Origin: Nitrospira sp.
GTDB lineage: Bacteria > Nitrospirota > Nitrospiria > Nitrospirales > Nitrospiraceae
Direction of reading: 5' to 3'
Length of the DNA: 6,514 bases
NCBI GenBank assembly: GCA_024998705.1
Contig: JACOEF010000491.1
Location: forward strand, 1-6,514
Numbering within the stretch: the stretch's first letter is position 1; every line of letters starts with the position of its first letter. Positions 1 to 5,955 of this stretch are shown in pieces. Position numbers and translations under genes: made by a program. The notes under the pieces were generated by a model. The model ran no database searches. It had not been told where the DNA came from and saw nothing but the letters and a program-made list of their open reading frames with translations.

Positions 1-28
1 ACTCCTCCCCGTTCGGTCCAAATCCGAC

Positions 29-1915
29 TTAGATGCGACTACACGGCGAGCGGACGACCACTTTACAAAACAGATTGATCAACCTCATTTCATCCAGAGT
101 ACCTGGAATAGCGAGAGCAATCCGAGGATCAGCAACTATCACTGCCAAGCACTGAGCACGTGAAATCGCGACGTTGATGCGGTTTCGATCAAGAATGAAC
201 GCCAACCCCCTAGAGCCGTATTCGCCATAACTGGAGCAGAGTGAAAGAACGCAGACCGGGGCTTCCTGTCCTTGAAACTTGTCGACGCTCCCGATCCTTG
301 CGCCTTGAGGCAGAGCAGCTTGAAGTGCACGCACCTGCGCGTTGTAGGGAGCAATAAAGAGAAAGTCGTTTAGTGCCAGTGGTCTCGTGGTGCCATCCTT
401 AGCCATATAGAGGCAACCGCGGAGCGCATCATAAATCGCTTTCACCCGCTCAACCTCCTCATCGCTTTGTTGAACGTTTCCATCATGCTCAACGCCGCTG
501 AAGACGATCCCGCTTTCCCTGGTAATCAGACCATTGCCGCCCGACAGCACCGTAATCTTCTGCCTGGCACAGTCAGGATGGGAAATGAGTCCTTTCTCAT
601 ATATGCTTTCAGAGATGAAGCGGCAGACGGACGGGTGCATTCGACGGGATTCGCCAAGAAACAGCCCGTAGTCTGCCGGGACCACAGGGTGGAACACGGG
701 CAAATCTGGCCGGCTGACGTCCGTATCTTTCAGCGCGTATTGCAGAGCGGACAATCCGGCATCGCCGGGATGGGCCCCTTGTACGGGTTGTTCAAGCTGC
801 ATCTGGTCGCCAAGAAGCACGAGGTTCTCTGCGCATCGAGCCATGGCTACGACATTGGCAAGGGCAACCTGACCGGCTTCATCAATAAACAGGAAATCGA
901 GCACACCTTCCCACTCGGGCCGAGTAAAGAGCCAGGCCGTTCCCCCCACGATGCCTTCTGTGTATGCCCCACGCGCCTCACCTGTATCTTTGACGTATTT
1001 CAGACTCAGGTTAGAAGAAAACAACGGACCTTCCGCCTCCCCTCCAACCTTGATTCCCCACAAACTCCTGCCGGTTTCTCGTGCCGCGTCGCCGCAGGCC
1101 ATGAGAAGATTCACCACTGCCTTATGACTATTGGATGCGACGCCGATCTTCTTTCCGGCAATGAGAAGAGACAAAATGACCTGCGAGGCGGTAAACGTCT
1201 TGCCCGTACCAGGAGGCCCTTGAATGACCAAGCACCCCCCAGTCATCGAATTGGCGACCCGGATAGCGGCCTGCGTCGTGCTTTCATCGTCTTGTTTCAA
1301 CATCCTCGTGGGAGGCACACGGTTGACCAGTGCGGCCACCGAAGGAGGAAGAGCGCTCGTCAGGTGCCGCGAAGCCACCTCTGCCAGCGCCTCTTGAATG
1401 GGTTTGGCCGAAACATATTCGTCTGGAAGCAGCGACCCTCGCGCTGGGAATGCGCCAGCCAACTTCTCGTGTAACCCTTTCTTGCCTATCTTGAGCTCCA
1501 ACGTCCCGGCAGAGACATCTAGGGCCGAGAGCGTGAATTTCGCCTCTAAGTTATGCGTAAACATCACTCTAGACTTGTCTCCGGCTGCAAGTTTGCACTC
1601 CTGCACAGGATCGAACCGGTAGGATTGGACGAACGATTGCTTGTCAGGTATCGGCGAGCCCGTGGCTTGCACACCATCAATGCAGGCAGGATCGTCACGG
1701 AGGACGTCGGATGTGGCAGCGGCACGGTCGAACATGCGCCACCACATGGGTTTTTCTTCTCGCCGATGAAAATCGATTAAGTCGGCGAGCGCGACCGATA
1801 CCGCATCCTTTCCCTTGCGGAGCTTCGCTGCGGTATCCAGTCGAGCTACAATCTCAGGTGGCAACTGCTTTGGTGGCGTCGCTAGCGAGGATGCAGAAGC
1901 CGAATGGACCGCCAC
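29..1915 (-). CDS. C-terminal fragment: Upf1/Dna2-like SF1B DNA/RNA helicase
   Basis: The 628-codon open frame holds the whole helicase part of the broken gene. Visible motifs, numbered from the GTG at 1915: Q-type motif near Q215, Walker A G-P-P-G-T-G-K-T at 233-240, motif Ia near S261-N-S-H-K, Walker B I-D-E-A-G-Q at 344-349, motif III G-D-Q-M-Q-L at 369-374, motif IV S-R-R-M-H-P at 423-428, motif V V-D-K-F-Q-G-Q-E at 544-551, and motif VI N-R-I-N-V-A-I-S-R-A at 578-587. All look intact, as in AAA_11/AAA_12 helicases. The GTG at 1915 has no ribosome site and lies inside the conserved run that follows the TAG at 2045-2047, so it is probably not a genuine start. The true protein would join the nuclease half. 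If anything is made from this fragment, it would be a helicase without its nuclease. Confidence 0.8.
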   Translation of the reverse strand: MAVHSASASSLATPPKQLPPEIVARLDTAAKLRKGKDAVSVALADLIDFHRREEKPMWWRMFDRAAATSDVLRDDPACIDGVQATGSPIPDKQSFVQSYRFDPVQECKLAAGDKSRVMFTHNLEAKFTLSALDVSAGTLELKIGKKGLHEKLAGAFPARGSLLPDEYVSAKPIQEALAEVASRHLTSALPPSVAALVNRVPPTRMLKQDDESTTQAAIRVANSMTGGCLVIQGPPGTGKTFTASQVILSLLIAGKKIGVASNSHKAVVNLLMACGDAARETGRSLWGIKVGGEAEGPLFSSNLSLKYVKDTGEARGAYTEGIVGGTAWLFTRPEWEGVLDFLFIDEAGQVALANVVAMARCAENLVLLGDQMQLEQPVQGAHPGDAGLSALQYALKDTDVSRPDLPVFHPVVPADYGLFLGESRRMHPSVCRFISESIYEKGLISHPDCARQKITVLSGGNGLITRESGIVFSGVEHDGNVQQSDEEVERVKAIYDALRGCLYMAKDGTTRPLALNDFLFIAPYNAQVRALQAALPQGARIGSVDKFQGQEAPVCVLSLCSSYGEYGSRGLAFILDRNRINVAISRAQCLAVIVADPRIALAIPGTLDEMRLINLFCKVVVRSPCSRI

Positions 1916-2044
1916 GATCTTGTGGTCAACCGCGACCTGCCTCAGCCAGTGCAGTAATTCAGCTGTGGACTTGCAGTCGTCCTCGTTGTAGTCACGGATC
2001 CCCTTCAGAATGGGGCTCTTCTTCCACTCTTCTGGCTCATTGCT

Positions 2045-2047
2045 CTA
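2045..2047 (-). other. In-frame TAG interrupting the nuclease-helicase gene
   Basis: TAG falls between R-W-I and S-N-E-P-E-E-W. Both sides continue the same family-like sequence in the same frame, and codon starts at 2047 and 1915 differ by 44 whole codons. From memory of the family, the position would normally hold Glu or Gln, each one base change from TAG. Confidence 0.85.
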
Positions 2048-2075
2048 GATCCAGCGGGCATACTGCACGATTGAG

Positions 2076-3464
2076 TCAGCGGCTGTGGCTACCTTCGTTA
2101 TGCGCTTCGGTCGATAGAGCCGCTCGATGGACTTGATGGAATAGCTGTCCTCTCCGATGCGCAAACCGTGTCGTACGGTCTGATAGAGATCCAAACACCT
2201 CGTTCCGGAGTAGCTCGTCCACCTCATCCTGACGGGTGTCGTGGTAGGTGCTCAACCGCCTCACGGCGGCGACCTCATAGGCGGCGTAATGGTAGATGTG
2301 CATGCCCGGATTCGCCTGCCACCGGGTGAATACCCAATCCACATACCCTTCGAAGGCGTGTTTTTCCTGTTCACGGTCGTGTGCCCACCAATCCGTGAAG
2401 TCCCATACCCCCGGCTGCCCAGTGCGCGTGCACACCCCGAACAAGTATTCCAATCCACCAGCCATGAGGGGGTACCCCTCCATGTCAAAGAACACATCTG
2501 CCGGATGATCGAGCGGCAATGCCGAAAGGCCCACCGGGTTACCGTTCGCTCCTGCCTGAGGCAACACCTCATAGCGCGGTGGGGCCTCGGGCGTGGCGAC
2601 CCGGTCGATCCGCGTCTGGCGTTGAAGATGCGCCTGCGCCACCAACTTTTCCATTGAGTCCCTATCGAGTTTAGGCACCGTTTTCCCCGACGCTCTGGCC
2701 AGATCCTCAACCGTATTGATCCCCGCCCGTCCGAGTTTTTTGATCTGGCCAACCGTGATGCCGGCAACCAGGACGAGATGATCTTTGTCCCTGCAGAATG
2801 CCTCCGCGTGGGATGTCCAGCGGCCGTGATCAGCCCGCGGAAGTGGCTCCGGACGATCAGCCATGTTTCCGCGGAAACCATCCTGCATCGTAAGAAAGCT
2901 CGCTCTGAGGTGGTGGTAGTAATGGATAAAGTCTTCGACGCGGAACTCCACCCGTTCCCTGGTGCCAAGGATGATCCCGAACTTGTCCGGCAATGGGAGG
3001 CCGGTCCCATCAGCCAGCATCTCGGAGTAACAGCAGAGCTGGACGGCATAATATGGCTTGGGGGAGCGAGCAAGCTTCGTATCCCACACTTGATAGGACC
3101 CGAAATCATCGAGCAGCAGAAAGTCGGCAAATCCTGCAAACCGCCCACTTGCCAAGGCCGCCTGATAAATGATTGGAGCTTTAGCATTGATGGCGGCCAG
3201 CGTATGCTCCCTCGCCATGTCAGAATTATCCTTGGAGATCTCGCGTACGGTCGTGCCCGATGCCCTGAAGTCTTCAAGCACAGTTTGCTCGTGTGCTTCA
3301 CCAGTCTGGGCAATCAGTGCTTCATCCTCCGTGGCCTCATCCGGCGTCACCGCACCCGGATTCTCCAGATAATATCGGTCCATCCAGGATGCGAATGGCG
3401 AGGCCAGATAACGGACGAGATCGCTCGGTGAATACGCCAATTCCCCTGACCGTGTTTTCTTCAT
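2076..3464 (-). CDS. N-terminal fragment: RecB/Cas4-like nuclease plus RNase H-like domain (out of frame after codon 424)
   Basis: This is the part of the broken nuclease-helicase gene that is translated from the natural start. Residues about 50-150 form a PD-(D/E)XK nuclease core: H58 in G-E-A-H-E-Q, D114 in F-A-D-F, the D128-T-K130 motif, and Q142-x3-Y146, the QxxxY motif of RecB, Cas4 and AddB nucleases. Residues about 230-260 (L-V-L-V-A-G-I then I-K-K-L-G-R-A-G-I) look like the helix-hairpin-helix that follows the nuclease in this family. From about 324 an RNase H/DEDD-like domain begins with F-F-D327-M-E329-G and Y-H-Y-x2-Y-E397. Its last acidic motif, D-Y-N-E-D-D-C, is encoded at 1973-1993, beyond the TAG. 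The last 38 residues (after F424) are out-of-frame sequence. Only one cysteine (C224) lies where relatives carry a Cys cluster, so a 4Fe-4S site looks absent. The fragment would lack the helicase and a complete RNase H site. Confidence 0.75.
   Translation of the reverse strand: MKKTRSGELAYSPSDLVRYLASPFASWMDRYYLENPGAVTPDEATEDEALIAQTGEAHEQTVLEDFRASGTTVREISKDNSDMAREHTLAAINAKAPIIYQAALASGRFAGFADFLLLDDFGSYQVWDTKLARSPKPYYAVQLCCYSEMLADGTGLPLPDKFGIILGTRERVEFRVEDFIHYYHHLRASFLTMQDGFRGNMADRPEPLPRADHGRWTSHAEAFCRDKDHLVLVAGITVGQIKKLGRAGINTVEDLARASGKTVPKLDRDSMEKLVAQAHLQRQTRIDRVATPEAPPRYEVLPQAGANGNPVGLSALPLDHPADVFFDMEGYPLMAGGLEYLFGVCTRTGQPGVWDFTDWWAHDREQEKHAFEGYVDWVFTRWQANPGMHIYHYAAYEVAAVRRLSTYHDTRQDEVDELLRNEVFGSLSDRTTRFAHRRGQLFHQVHRAALSTEAHNEGSHSR
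2190..2196 (-). other. Frameshift site in the nuclease-helicase gene
   Basis: The coding sense changes frame at the junction of ...GTG TTT and GGATCTC (2193/2192). Upstream, N-E-V-F reads in the frame of the ATG at 3464. Downstream, D-L-Y-Q-T-V-R-H-G-L-R-I-G reads in the frame that runs to the TAG. Restoring two bases (GT) gives E-V-F-V-D-L-Y. There is no slippery heptamer, so programmed frameshifting is unlikely. Confidence 0.8.
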
Positions 3465-3469
3465 GCAAG

Positions 3470-3475
3470 CCTCTC
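3470..3475 (-). promoter_or_regulatory. Ribosome binding site of the nuclease-helicase gene
   Basis: GAGAGG on the minus strand lies 5 nt before the ATG at 3464. This supports that start, from which the N-terminus S-P-S-D-L-V-R-Y-L fits the beginning of the nuclease family. Confidence 0.6.
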
Positions 3476-3570
3476 AGATTGTACGAGCTCAAGCCCACCC
3501 CCATACCGAGTTCGCTTCGACAAAGCAATTCTTCGGAAGGGAGCATGCACATGGCTATGAGTGAAAGATG

Positions 3571-3605
3571 TCAGCAAGGCTGATGCCCCGGTTGACGATT
3601 CAACC
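3571..3605. other. Two adjacent small hairpins between the 28-codon ORF and the nuclease-helicase gene
   Basis: The first inverted repeat is TCAGC-AAG-GCTGA at 3571-3583. The second is GGTTGA-CGAT-TCAACC at 3590-3605, with a perfect 6-bp stem overlapping the stop codon of the upstream small ORF. Neither is followed by a T-run on either strand, so they are not classical intrinsic terminators. They might slow transcription or protect an RNA end; this is inference. Confidence 0.35.
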
Positions 3606-3686
3606 TCGCTGGTCCATCTGCTTCCGCACATGTTCAATATCTAATTGCTGCTGTCGTTCGTGGAAGTAGCCACACTTCTGCCGCAT
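3600..3686 (-). CDS. Small ORF, 28 aa, with a strong Shine-Dalgarno; function unknown
   Basis: ATG at 3686 lies 7 nt after a perfect AAGGAGG (3694-3700), and TGA is at 3600-3602. The product is 28 residues, hydrophilic and charged, starting M-R-Q-K-C-G-Y-F-H-E-R. It is rich in Q, E, R and K and has no membrane segment, so it could form a short helix. I do not recognise the family. It starts 25 nt after the stop of the secreted-protein remnant at 3712-3949, on the same strand, so the two look co-transcribed. It could be a genuine microprotein, the start of a gene truncated by decay, or a chance ORF. The exact ribosome site at ideal spacing is the main support. Confidence 0.5.
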   Translation of the reverse strand: MRQKCGYFHERQQQLDIEHVRKQMDQRG

Positions 3687-3693
3687 CAATCTG

Positions 3694-3700
3694 CCTCCTT
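3694..3700 (-). promoter_or_regulatory. Strong Shine-Dalgarno for the 28-codon ORF
   Basis: AAGGAGG on the minus strand, 7 nt before the ATG at 3686. It matches the 16S rRNA tail perfectly, and it is the feature that makes this very short ORF worth recording. Confidence 0.6.
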
Positions 3701-3711
3701 GCCTCAATTCG

Positions 3712-3949
3712 TTATCGGCCCTCGATTCTCCAGCTCTTTTCATAGACATTCTTCGGCGGGTCCTGTCCATAGAAACTCTCTGCGCCGTAGGCGCTGTGAG
3801 GCGATTCCTGCGAAAAGGCGAGCCATACCGATTGGATTAGGAATAAACCGGACATCAAAGCGATTCGCGCTGAAATTGCCGAGGGCTTTGGCTTGGAGTG
3901 AGAACAGTGTCCCAAACAATACTAGAATCAGAAAGCCGAGAGTCTTCAC
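3712..3949 (-). pseudogene. Small secreted protein with NPxG-like segments, frameshifted
   Basis: From GTG at 3949 (or GTG at 3982, 11 codons earlier) the frame encodes a signal peptide: M-K-T-L-G-F-L-I-L-V-L-F-G, then a hydrophobic stretch and a cleavage-like A-K-A at residues 20-22. L-G-N-F-S-A-N-R-F-D and N-P-I-G follow. The sense then moves to another frame near an A4/T4 run (about 3812-3818), continuing S-Q-E-S-P-H-S-A-Y-G-A-E-S-F-Y-G-Q-D-P and ending in TAA at 3712. Adding two bases gives N-P-I-G-x3-x-F-S-Q-E-S-P-H-S-A-Y-G, which keeps the spacing I recall for small exported proteins built of N-P-Y-G / S-P-Y-S repeats. Repaired length is about 79 aa, periplasmic or extracellular, function unknown. 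The family link is from memory. Unrepaired, the frame ends at 3740-3742, giving about 69 aa. Confidence 0.5.
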
Positions 3950-4113
3950 GCCCTTCCCCGTTCTTCCGGTCACCTGAGCCACAACAGCACTTCCTGCTCA
4001 CCGAGCAACGACCTGGACGAGGGCAAAGCCTTTGCAGATTGCATGGAACCGCCTTCCTCGAGAATAAGGGGAGCGTAGTGGATGTGGCTGCGTGGTTCAG
4101 TTTCCTGGTGCGC

Positions 4114-4144
4114 TGACCTTCCCCCCGAAAACTAGACCATTGGC
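4114..4144 (+). mobile_element. Possible solo IS3-family terminal sequence (relic)
   Basis: The sequence begins T-G-A-C-C-T, runs through a C-rich tract and CGAAAACTAGACC, and resembles the terminal inverted repeats of IS3-family elements (compare TGACCCGCCCC...TAGACC of the intact IS3 at 4164). No transposase gene is attached. Across the IS5 insertion, AGGTCAGC at 6350-6357 mirrors GCTGACCT at 4112-4119, so a tiny leftover of an older element may lie here, later split by the IS5. Identity rests on resemblance only. Confidence 0.4.
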
Positions 4145-4146
4145 TA

Positions 4147-4162
4147 GGGCCTGTCGTCAAAT
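4147..4162 (+). repeat. IS5-family terminal inverted repeat, left end
   Basis: Pairs with 6315-6330 in inverse orientation at 15 of 16 bases. The AATC at 4160-4163, which overlaps its last three bases, is one copy of the target duplication made by the IS3 insertion. Confidence 0.85.
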
Positions 4163-4163
4163 C
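4160..4163 (+). repeat. AATC target-site duplication of the IS3 element, first copy
   Basis: AATC directly precedes the TGACCC tip at 4164. The second copy at 5534-5537 directly follows the other tip. Their match fixes the outer of the two tandem right-end copies as the end actually used. Confidence 0.85.
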
Positions 4164-4263
4164 TGACCCGCCCCGCGAATGTAGACCGGCTGGGACTTGA
4201 GAATTTGGCCTGCTGACCCGCCCCGCGAATGTAGACCGGCTGGGACTTGAGAATTTGGCCTGC
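4163..4263 (+). repeat. Perfect 50-bp tandem duplication of the IS3 right end
   Basis: The 50 bases from 4163 recur without a mismatch from 4213, and the period-50 tract runs to 4263. Each copy begins CTGACCCGCCCC and ends GAATTTGGCCTG, so each contains a complete IS3 terminal sequence. Only the outer copy borders AATC, so the inner copy arose by duplication inside the element after or during insertion. Confidence 0.95.
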
Positions 4264-4278
4264 GCGTGATCGGTTTGA

Positions 4279-4292
4279 GCCGCTGATGCGGC
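4279..4292. other. Short GC-rich hairpin downstream of IS3 orfB
   Basis: GCCGC-TGAT-GCGGC forms a perfect 5-bp stem with a 4-nt loop, 20 nt past the orfB stop at 4312. There is no T-run after it on the minus strand, so a terminator role is weakly supported. Confidence 0.25.
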
Positions 4293-4311
4293 GATGCAAC
4301 CCTAGCATAGC

Positions 4312-5184
4312 TCACGTGACGGTCTCCAATAATTCAGGGGACTCGCTAGTGGTCTTGTCGGTCATGGCCCACTCCGTCGCGAAGGCTGCCGGAGTCTGAT
4401 CCTGCAGCGCACTGTGCGGGCGTCGGAGATTGTAATCTGCCTGCCACCGCACCAATGTCTCCCGTGCATCGTCAAGCGAGAAGAACACCTCGACATTCAG
4501 ACACTCATCACGAAGCCGCCCATTAAAACTCTCGATGAATCCATTCTCGACCGGCTTTCCTGGTCGAATAAAGTCGAGCTGAATGCCGTGGCGATAGGCC
4601 CAGGCATCCATGACCCGACTGGCAAATTCGCTCCCATTGTCCACGGTGATGGCCCGCGGTACGCCTCGTTGGGCGACGATCGGCTCTAACGCGTGTGCCA
4701 CCTTCCCACCCGTGAGCGACTGGTCGGGCAGCAGGCAAAGACATTCACGGGTGAATTGATCGACGACCGTCAGGATTCGAAACGCCCGACCATCGGCCAC
4801 CCGGTCGCTCATGAAGTCCATGCTCCACCGCTGGTTCGGGGCCGTGGCCATGGTCTGCGGCACACGGGCTCGGCTGGCGGCTTTCGTGCGGTGCTTCGTG
4901 CGCACGGTCAGGCCTTCTTCCGTGTACAGCCGATAAATCCGTTTGGCATTCACCGGCCACCCATCCCGTCGCAACAACACCGTCAAGCGTCGATACCCAA
5001 AGCGCACCCGTGCCGCGGCCAACTCGCGCAACCGCATCCGCAATGCCTCCTGCGGATCACGATGCCCCTGGTACCGCAACGAGGCTCGCGCCATCGGCAA
5101 CAGCCTCGAGACTCGGCGCTCGCTGACCTGATAGGTCACCTGCGCCCAGCGGGCCAAGGCCCGCCGGTCCCGAGGCCTCAGAGC
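4312..5184 (-). CDS. IS3-family transposase OrfB (catalytic part, made as an OrfAB fusion)
   Basis: This is the rve-type integrase core of an IS407-like transposase. The frame is -1 relative to OrfA and is entered at the A-A-A-A-A-G run near 5184-5189, giving R-K-K then A-L-R-P-R-D-R-R. It ends with TGA at 4312. In the fusion (about 378 aa) the catalytic triad is D211 (W-S-M-D-F), D270 (T-V-D-N-G-S-E-F) and E306 ([11 protein letters not shown]), a D(35)E spacing with R seven residues after E. The usual upstream HTH_21-type segment R-V-R-F-G-Y-R-R and the C-terminal Y-N-x3-P-H-S-A-L are present. No ATG lies near the beginning, so OrfB is probably made only by frameshifting. I see no stop or frameshift damage. 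Confidence 0.9.
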   Translation of the reverse strand, partial: ALRPRDRRALARWAQVTYQVSERRVSRLLPMARASLRYQGHRDPQEALRMRLRELAAARVRFGYRRLTVLLRRDGWPVNAKRIYRLYTEEGLTVRTKHRTKAASRARVPQTMATAPNQRWSMDFMSDRVADGRAFRILTVVDQFTRECLCLLPDQSLTGGKVAHALEPIVAQRGVPRAITVDNGSEFASRVMDAWAYRHGIQLDFIRPGKPVENGFIESFNGRLRDECLNVEVFFSLDDARETLVRWQADYNLRRPHSALQDQTPAAFATEWAMTDKTTSESPELLETVT

Positions 5185-5447
5185 TTTTTCCGGACAATCT
5201 CCTGGAGCATATGCCGATCCAGCGAGAGATCCGCGACCAGCCGTTTCAGCTTGGTGTTTTCTTCTCGCAACTGCCGCAGCTCGCGCAGTTCGCTGAGGCC
5301 CAGCCCCGCATACTTGCGCTTCCACACGTAGAACGTCTGCTCGCTGATGCCCACCGTGCGACAGACTTCCGCCACCGTGGTGCCACTTTCGGCCTGGCGC
5401 AGAACGGCCAGCATCTGCTCCTCGGTATGTCCTCGTCGTCGTGCCAT
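5178..5447 (-). CDS. IS3-family transposase OrfA (HTH protein)
   Basis: This 89-aa protein starts at ATG 5447, 8 nt after AAGGAGG, and ends with TGA at 5178. It is the HTH_Tnp_1-type DNA-binding subunit of IS407-like elements: [18 protein letters not shown], then the helix-turn-helix [19 protein letters not shown] at about residues 28-46. A leucine-zipper-like segment follows ([19 protein letters not shown]), used for multimerisation with OrfAB. OrfA alone usually represses or modulates transposition, while the -1 frameshift near its end yields the transposase. Its length is normal for the family. Confidence 0.92.
   Translation of the reverse strand: MARRRGHTEEQMLAVLRQAESGTTVAEVCRTVGISEQTFYVWKRKYAGLGLSELRELRQLREENTKLKRLVADLSLDRHMLQEIVRKKL
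5183..5190 (-). promoter_or_regulatory. Likely -1 ribosomal frameshift site of the IS3 element
   Basis: The heptamer G-AAA-AAG is in phase with OrfA (CGG AAA AAG CTC TGA), two codons before the OrfA stop. Slipping back one base gives GCT CTG AGG in the OrfB frame. It differs from the ideal A-AAA-AAG at its first base, but AAA AAG is the core used by many IS3 elements. Confidence 0.65.
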
Positions 5448-5455
5448 CGTCGGGT

Positions 5456-5462
5456 CCTCCTT
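5456..5462 (-). promoter_or_regulatory. Shine-Dalgarno of IS3 orfA
   Basis: AAGGAGG on the minus strand, 8 nt before the ATG at 5447. It confirms that start over other in-frame possibilities. Confidence 0.8.
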
Positions 5463-5530
5463 CGGGTGAAGAAGACCACGCCGCCGACCGTTTCCTCAAG
5501 CTGCCCCTGGCCTACTTTTCGGGTTTTGGG

Positions 5531-5920
5531 TCAAATCAACCAAATGACTGAGGCGGCGAGGTGCAGGGCCGCCAAGAAGTTCCGGGCAGTTTTGTCATAG
5601 CGGGTGGCGAGACAGCGGAATTGCTTGAGTTTGGCCAAGAAGTTCTCGATCAAATGCCGTGCCTTGTACAAGGCACGGTCATACGTTCGCAGCGTGTGAC
5701 GATTGCTCCGCGGCGGAATGACCGCCTGCTTGCCGCCCTCTGTCAACAGGTCGATCACACGCGCATCCGCATCGTATCCCTTGTCAGCAATCAAGATGGG
5801 AGCGTGTATCTGCGGGAGCAACACATCCGCGCCCTCCAGATCACTGGCCTGTCCCGCTGACAGATGAGCGCCGAGCGGATTACCCAAGGCATCCACTGTC
5901 GCATGAATCTTGGTACTCAA
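5531..5920 (-). CDS. IS5-family transposase, C-terminal catalytic frame (OrfB)
   Basis: This open frame carries the second and third catalytic residues of the IS5 transposase (D46 in I-A-D-K-G-Y and E92 in H-L-I-E-N-F-L-A-K-L-K, numbered from the TTG at 5920). The TTG corresponds to the L of G-G-L-S-T-K-I-H-A inside the full transposase, so it is unlikely to be a true start. The frame is normally reached by slippage from the upstream frame at 5956-5962. On its own the product lacks the DNA-binding part and the first Asp. Confidence 0.7.
   Translation of the reverse strand: MSTKIHATVDALGNPLGAHLSAGQASDLEGADVLLPQIHAPILIADKGYDADARVIDLLTEGGKQAVIPPRSNRHTLRTYDRALYKARHLIENFLAKLKQFRCLATRYDKTARNFLAALHLAASVIWLI
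5534..5537 (+). repeat. AATC target-site duplication of the IS3 element, second copy
   Basis: Directly follows the IS3 tip at 5533. Removing the IS3 and one AATC rejoins the IS5 end as GTCGTCAAATCAACC. Confidence 0.85.
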
Positions 5921-5955
5921 CCCGCCTTTGCTCCGCCCAATGGCTTGCGGCCCGG

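Larger units (their letters stand above)
29..3464 (-). pseudogene. TM0106-type RecB-like nuclease / SF1B helicase fusion, interrupted by a frameshift and a TAG
   Basis: The two large minus-strand reading frames here and the bridge between them form one broken gene. ATG at 3464 follows GAGAGG (3470-3475) by 5 nt. The first 424 codons read in one frame, ending N-E-V-F. The next frame continues D-L-Y-Q-T-V from 2191 down, which implies two lost bases (GT would restore V before D-L-Y) or one gained base. That frame then meets TAG at 2045-2047 and continues beyond it, in frame, as S-N-E-P-E-E-W-K-K-S-P and D-Y-N-E-D-D-C into the helicase, ending in TAA at 29-31. Repaired, the product is about 1145 aa, close to the usual length of this family as I recall it. 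The order is PD-(D/E)XK nuclease, helix-hairpin-helix, DEDD-type RNase H fold, SF1B helicase, a Dna2-like pairing of nuclease and helicase. The family is predicted to process DNA ends in the cytoplasm; its biological role is not established. A sequencing error could explain either lesion. Confidence 0.85.
4164..5533 (-). mobile_element. IS3-family (IS407-like) insertion sequence with a duplicated right end
   Basis: The element is bounded by TGACCC tips at 4164 and, inverted, at 5533, and is flanked by identical 4-bp AATC repeats (4160-4163 and 5534-5537). This is the target duplication expected of IS407-group members. It encodes OrfA and OrfB in the -1 relationship typical of IS3. Length is 1370 bp, or 1320 bp without the extra 50-bp copy at the right end. 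The ends are imperfect repeats (TGACCC, then CGAA, then TAGRCC). Coding and catalytic residues look intact, so it may be mobile. It sits inside the IS5-family element and is therefore the younger insertion. Confidence 0.9.

Noticed and set aside
467..1474. 335-codon plus-strand open frame opposite the helicase
   Set aside because: It is antisense to the helicase motifs, has no recognisable domain and is rich in unlikely composition; it is a shadow of the minus-strand gene.
2261..3313. 350-codon minus-strand open frame overlapping the nuclease part
   Set aside because: It is out of frame with the nuclease signature motifs and rich in R, S, W and P; it is a shadow.
2778..3431. 217-codon plus-strand open frame
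   Set aside because: Antisense to the nuclease domain, with no motif and no ribosome site seen.
3478..3483. TACAAT on the minus strand as a -10 for the nuclease-helicase gene
   Set aside because: It lies so close to the ATG that it would leave almost no leader, and no -35 match is found at 16-18 bp.
4163..4263. CRISPR-like repeat
   Set aside because: There are only two abutting copies with no spacer, and they coincide with an IS end; this is a tandem duplication.
4279..4292. Intrinsic terminator for IS3 orfB
   Set aside because: The stem is short and no T-run follows on the minus strand; kept only as a low-confidence hairpin.
4693..5331. 212-codon plus-strand open frame inside the IS3
   Set aside because: Antisense to the intact transposase catalytic core; composition typical of a shadow frame.
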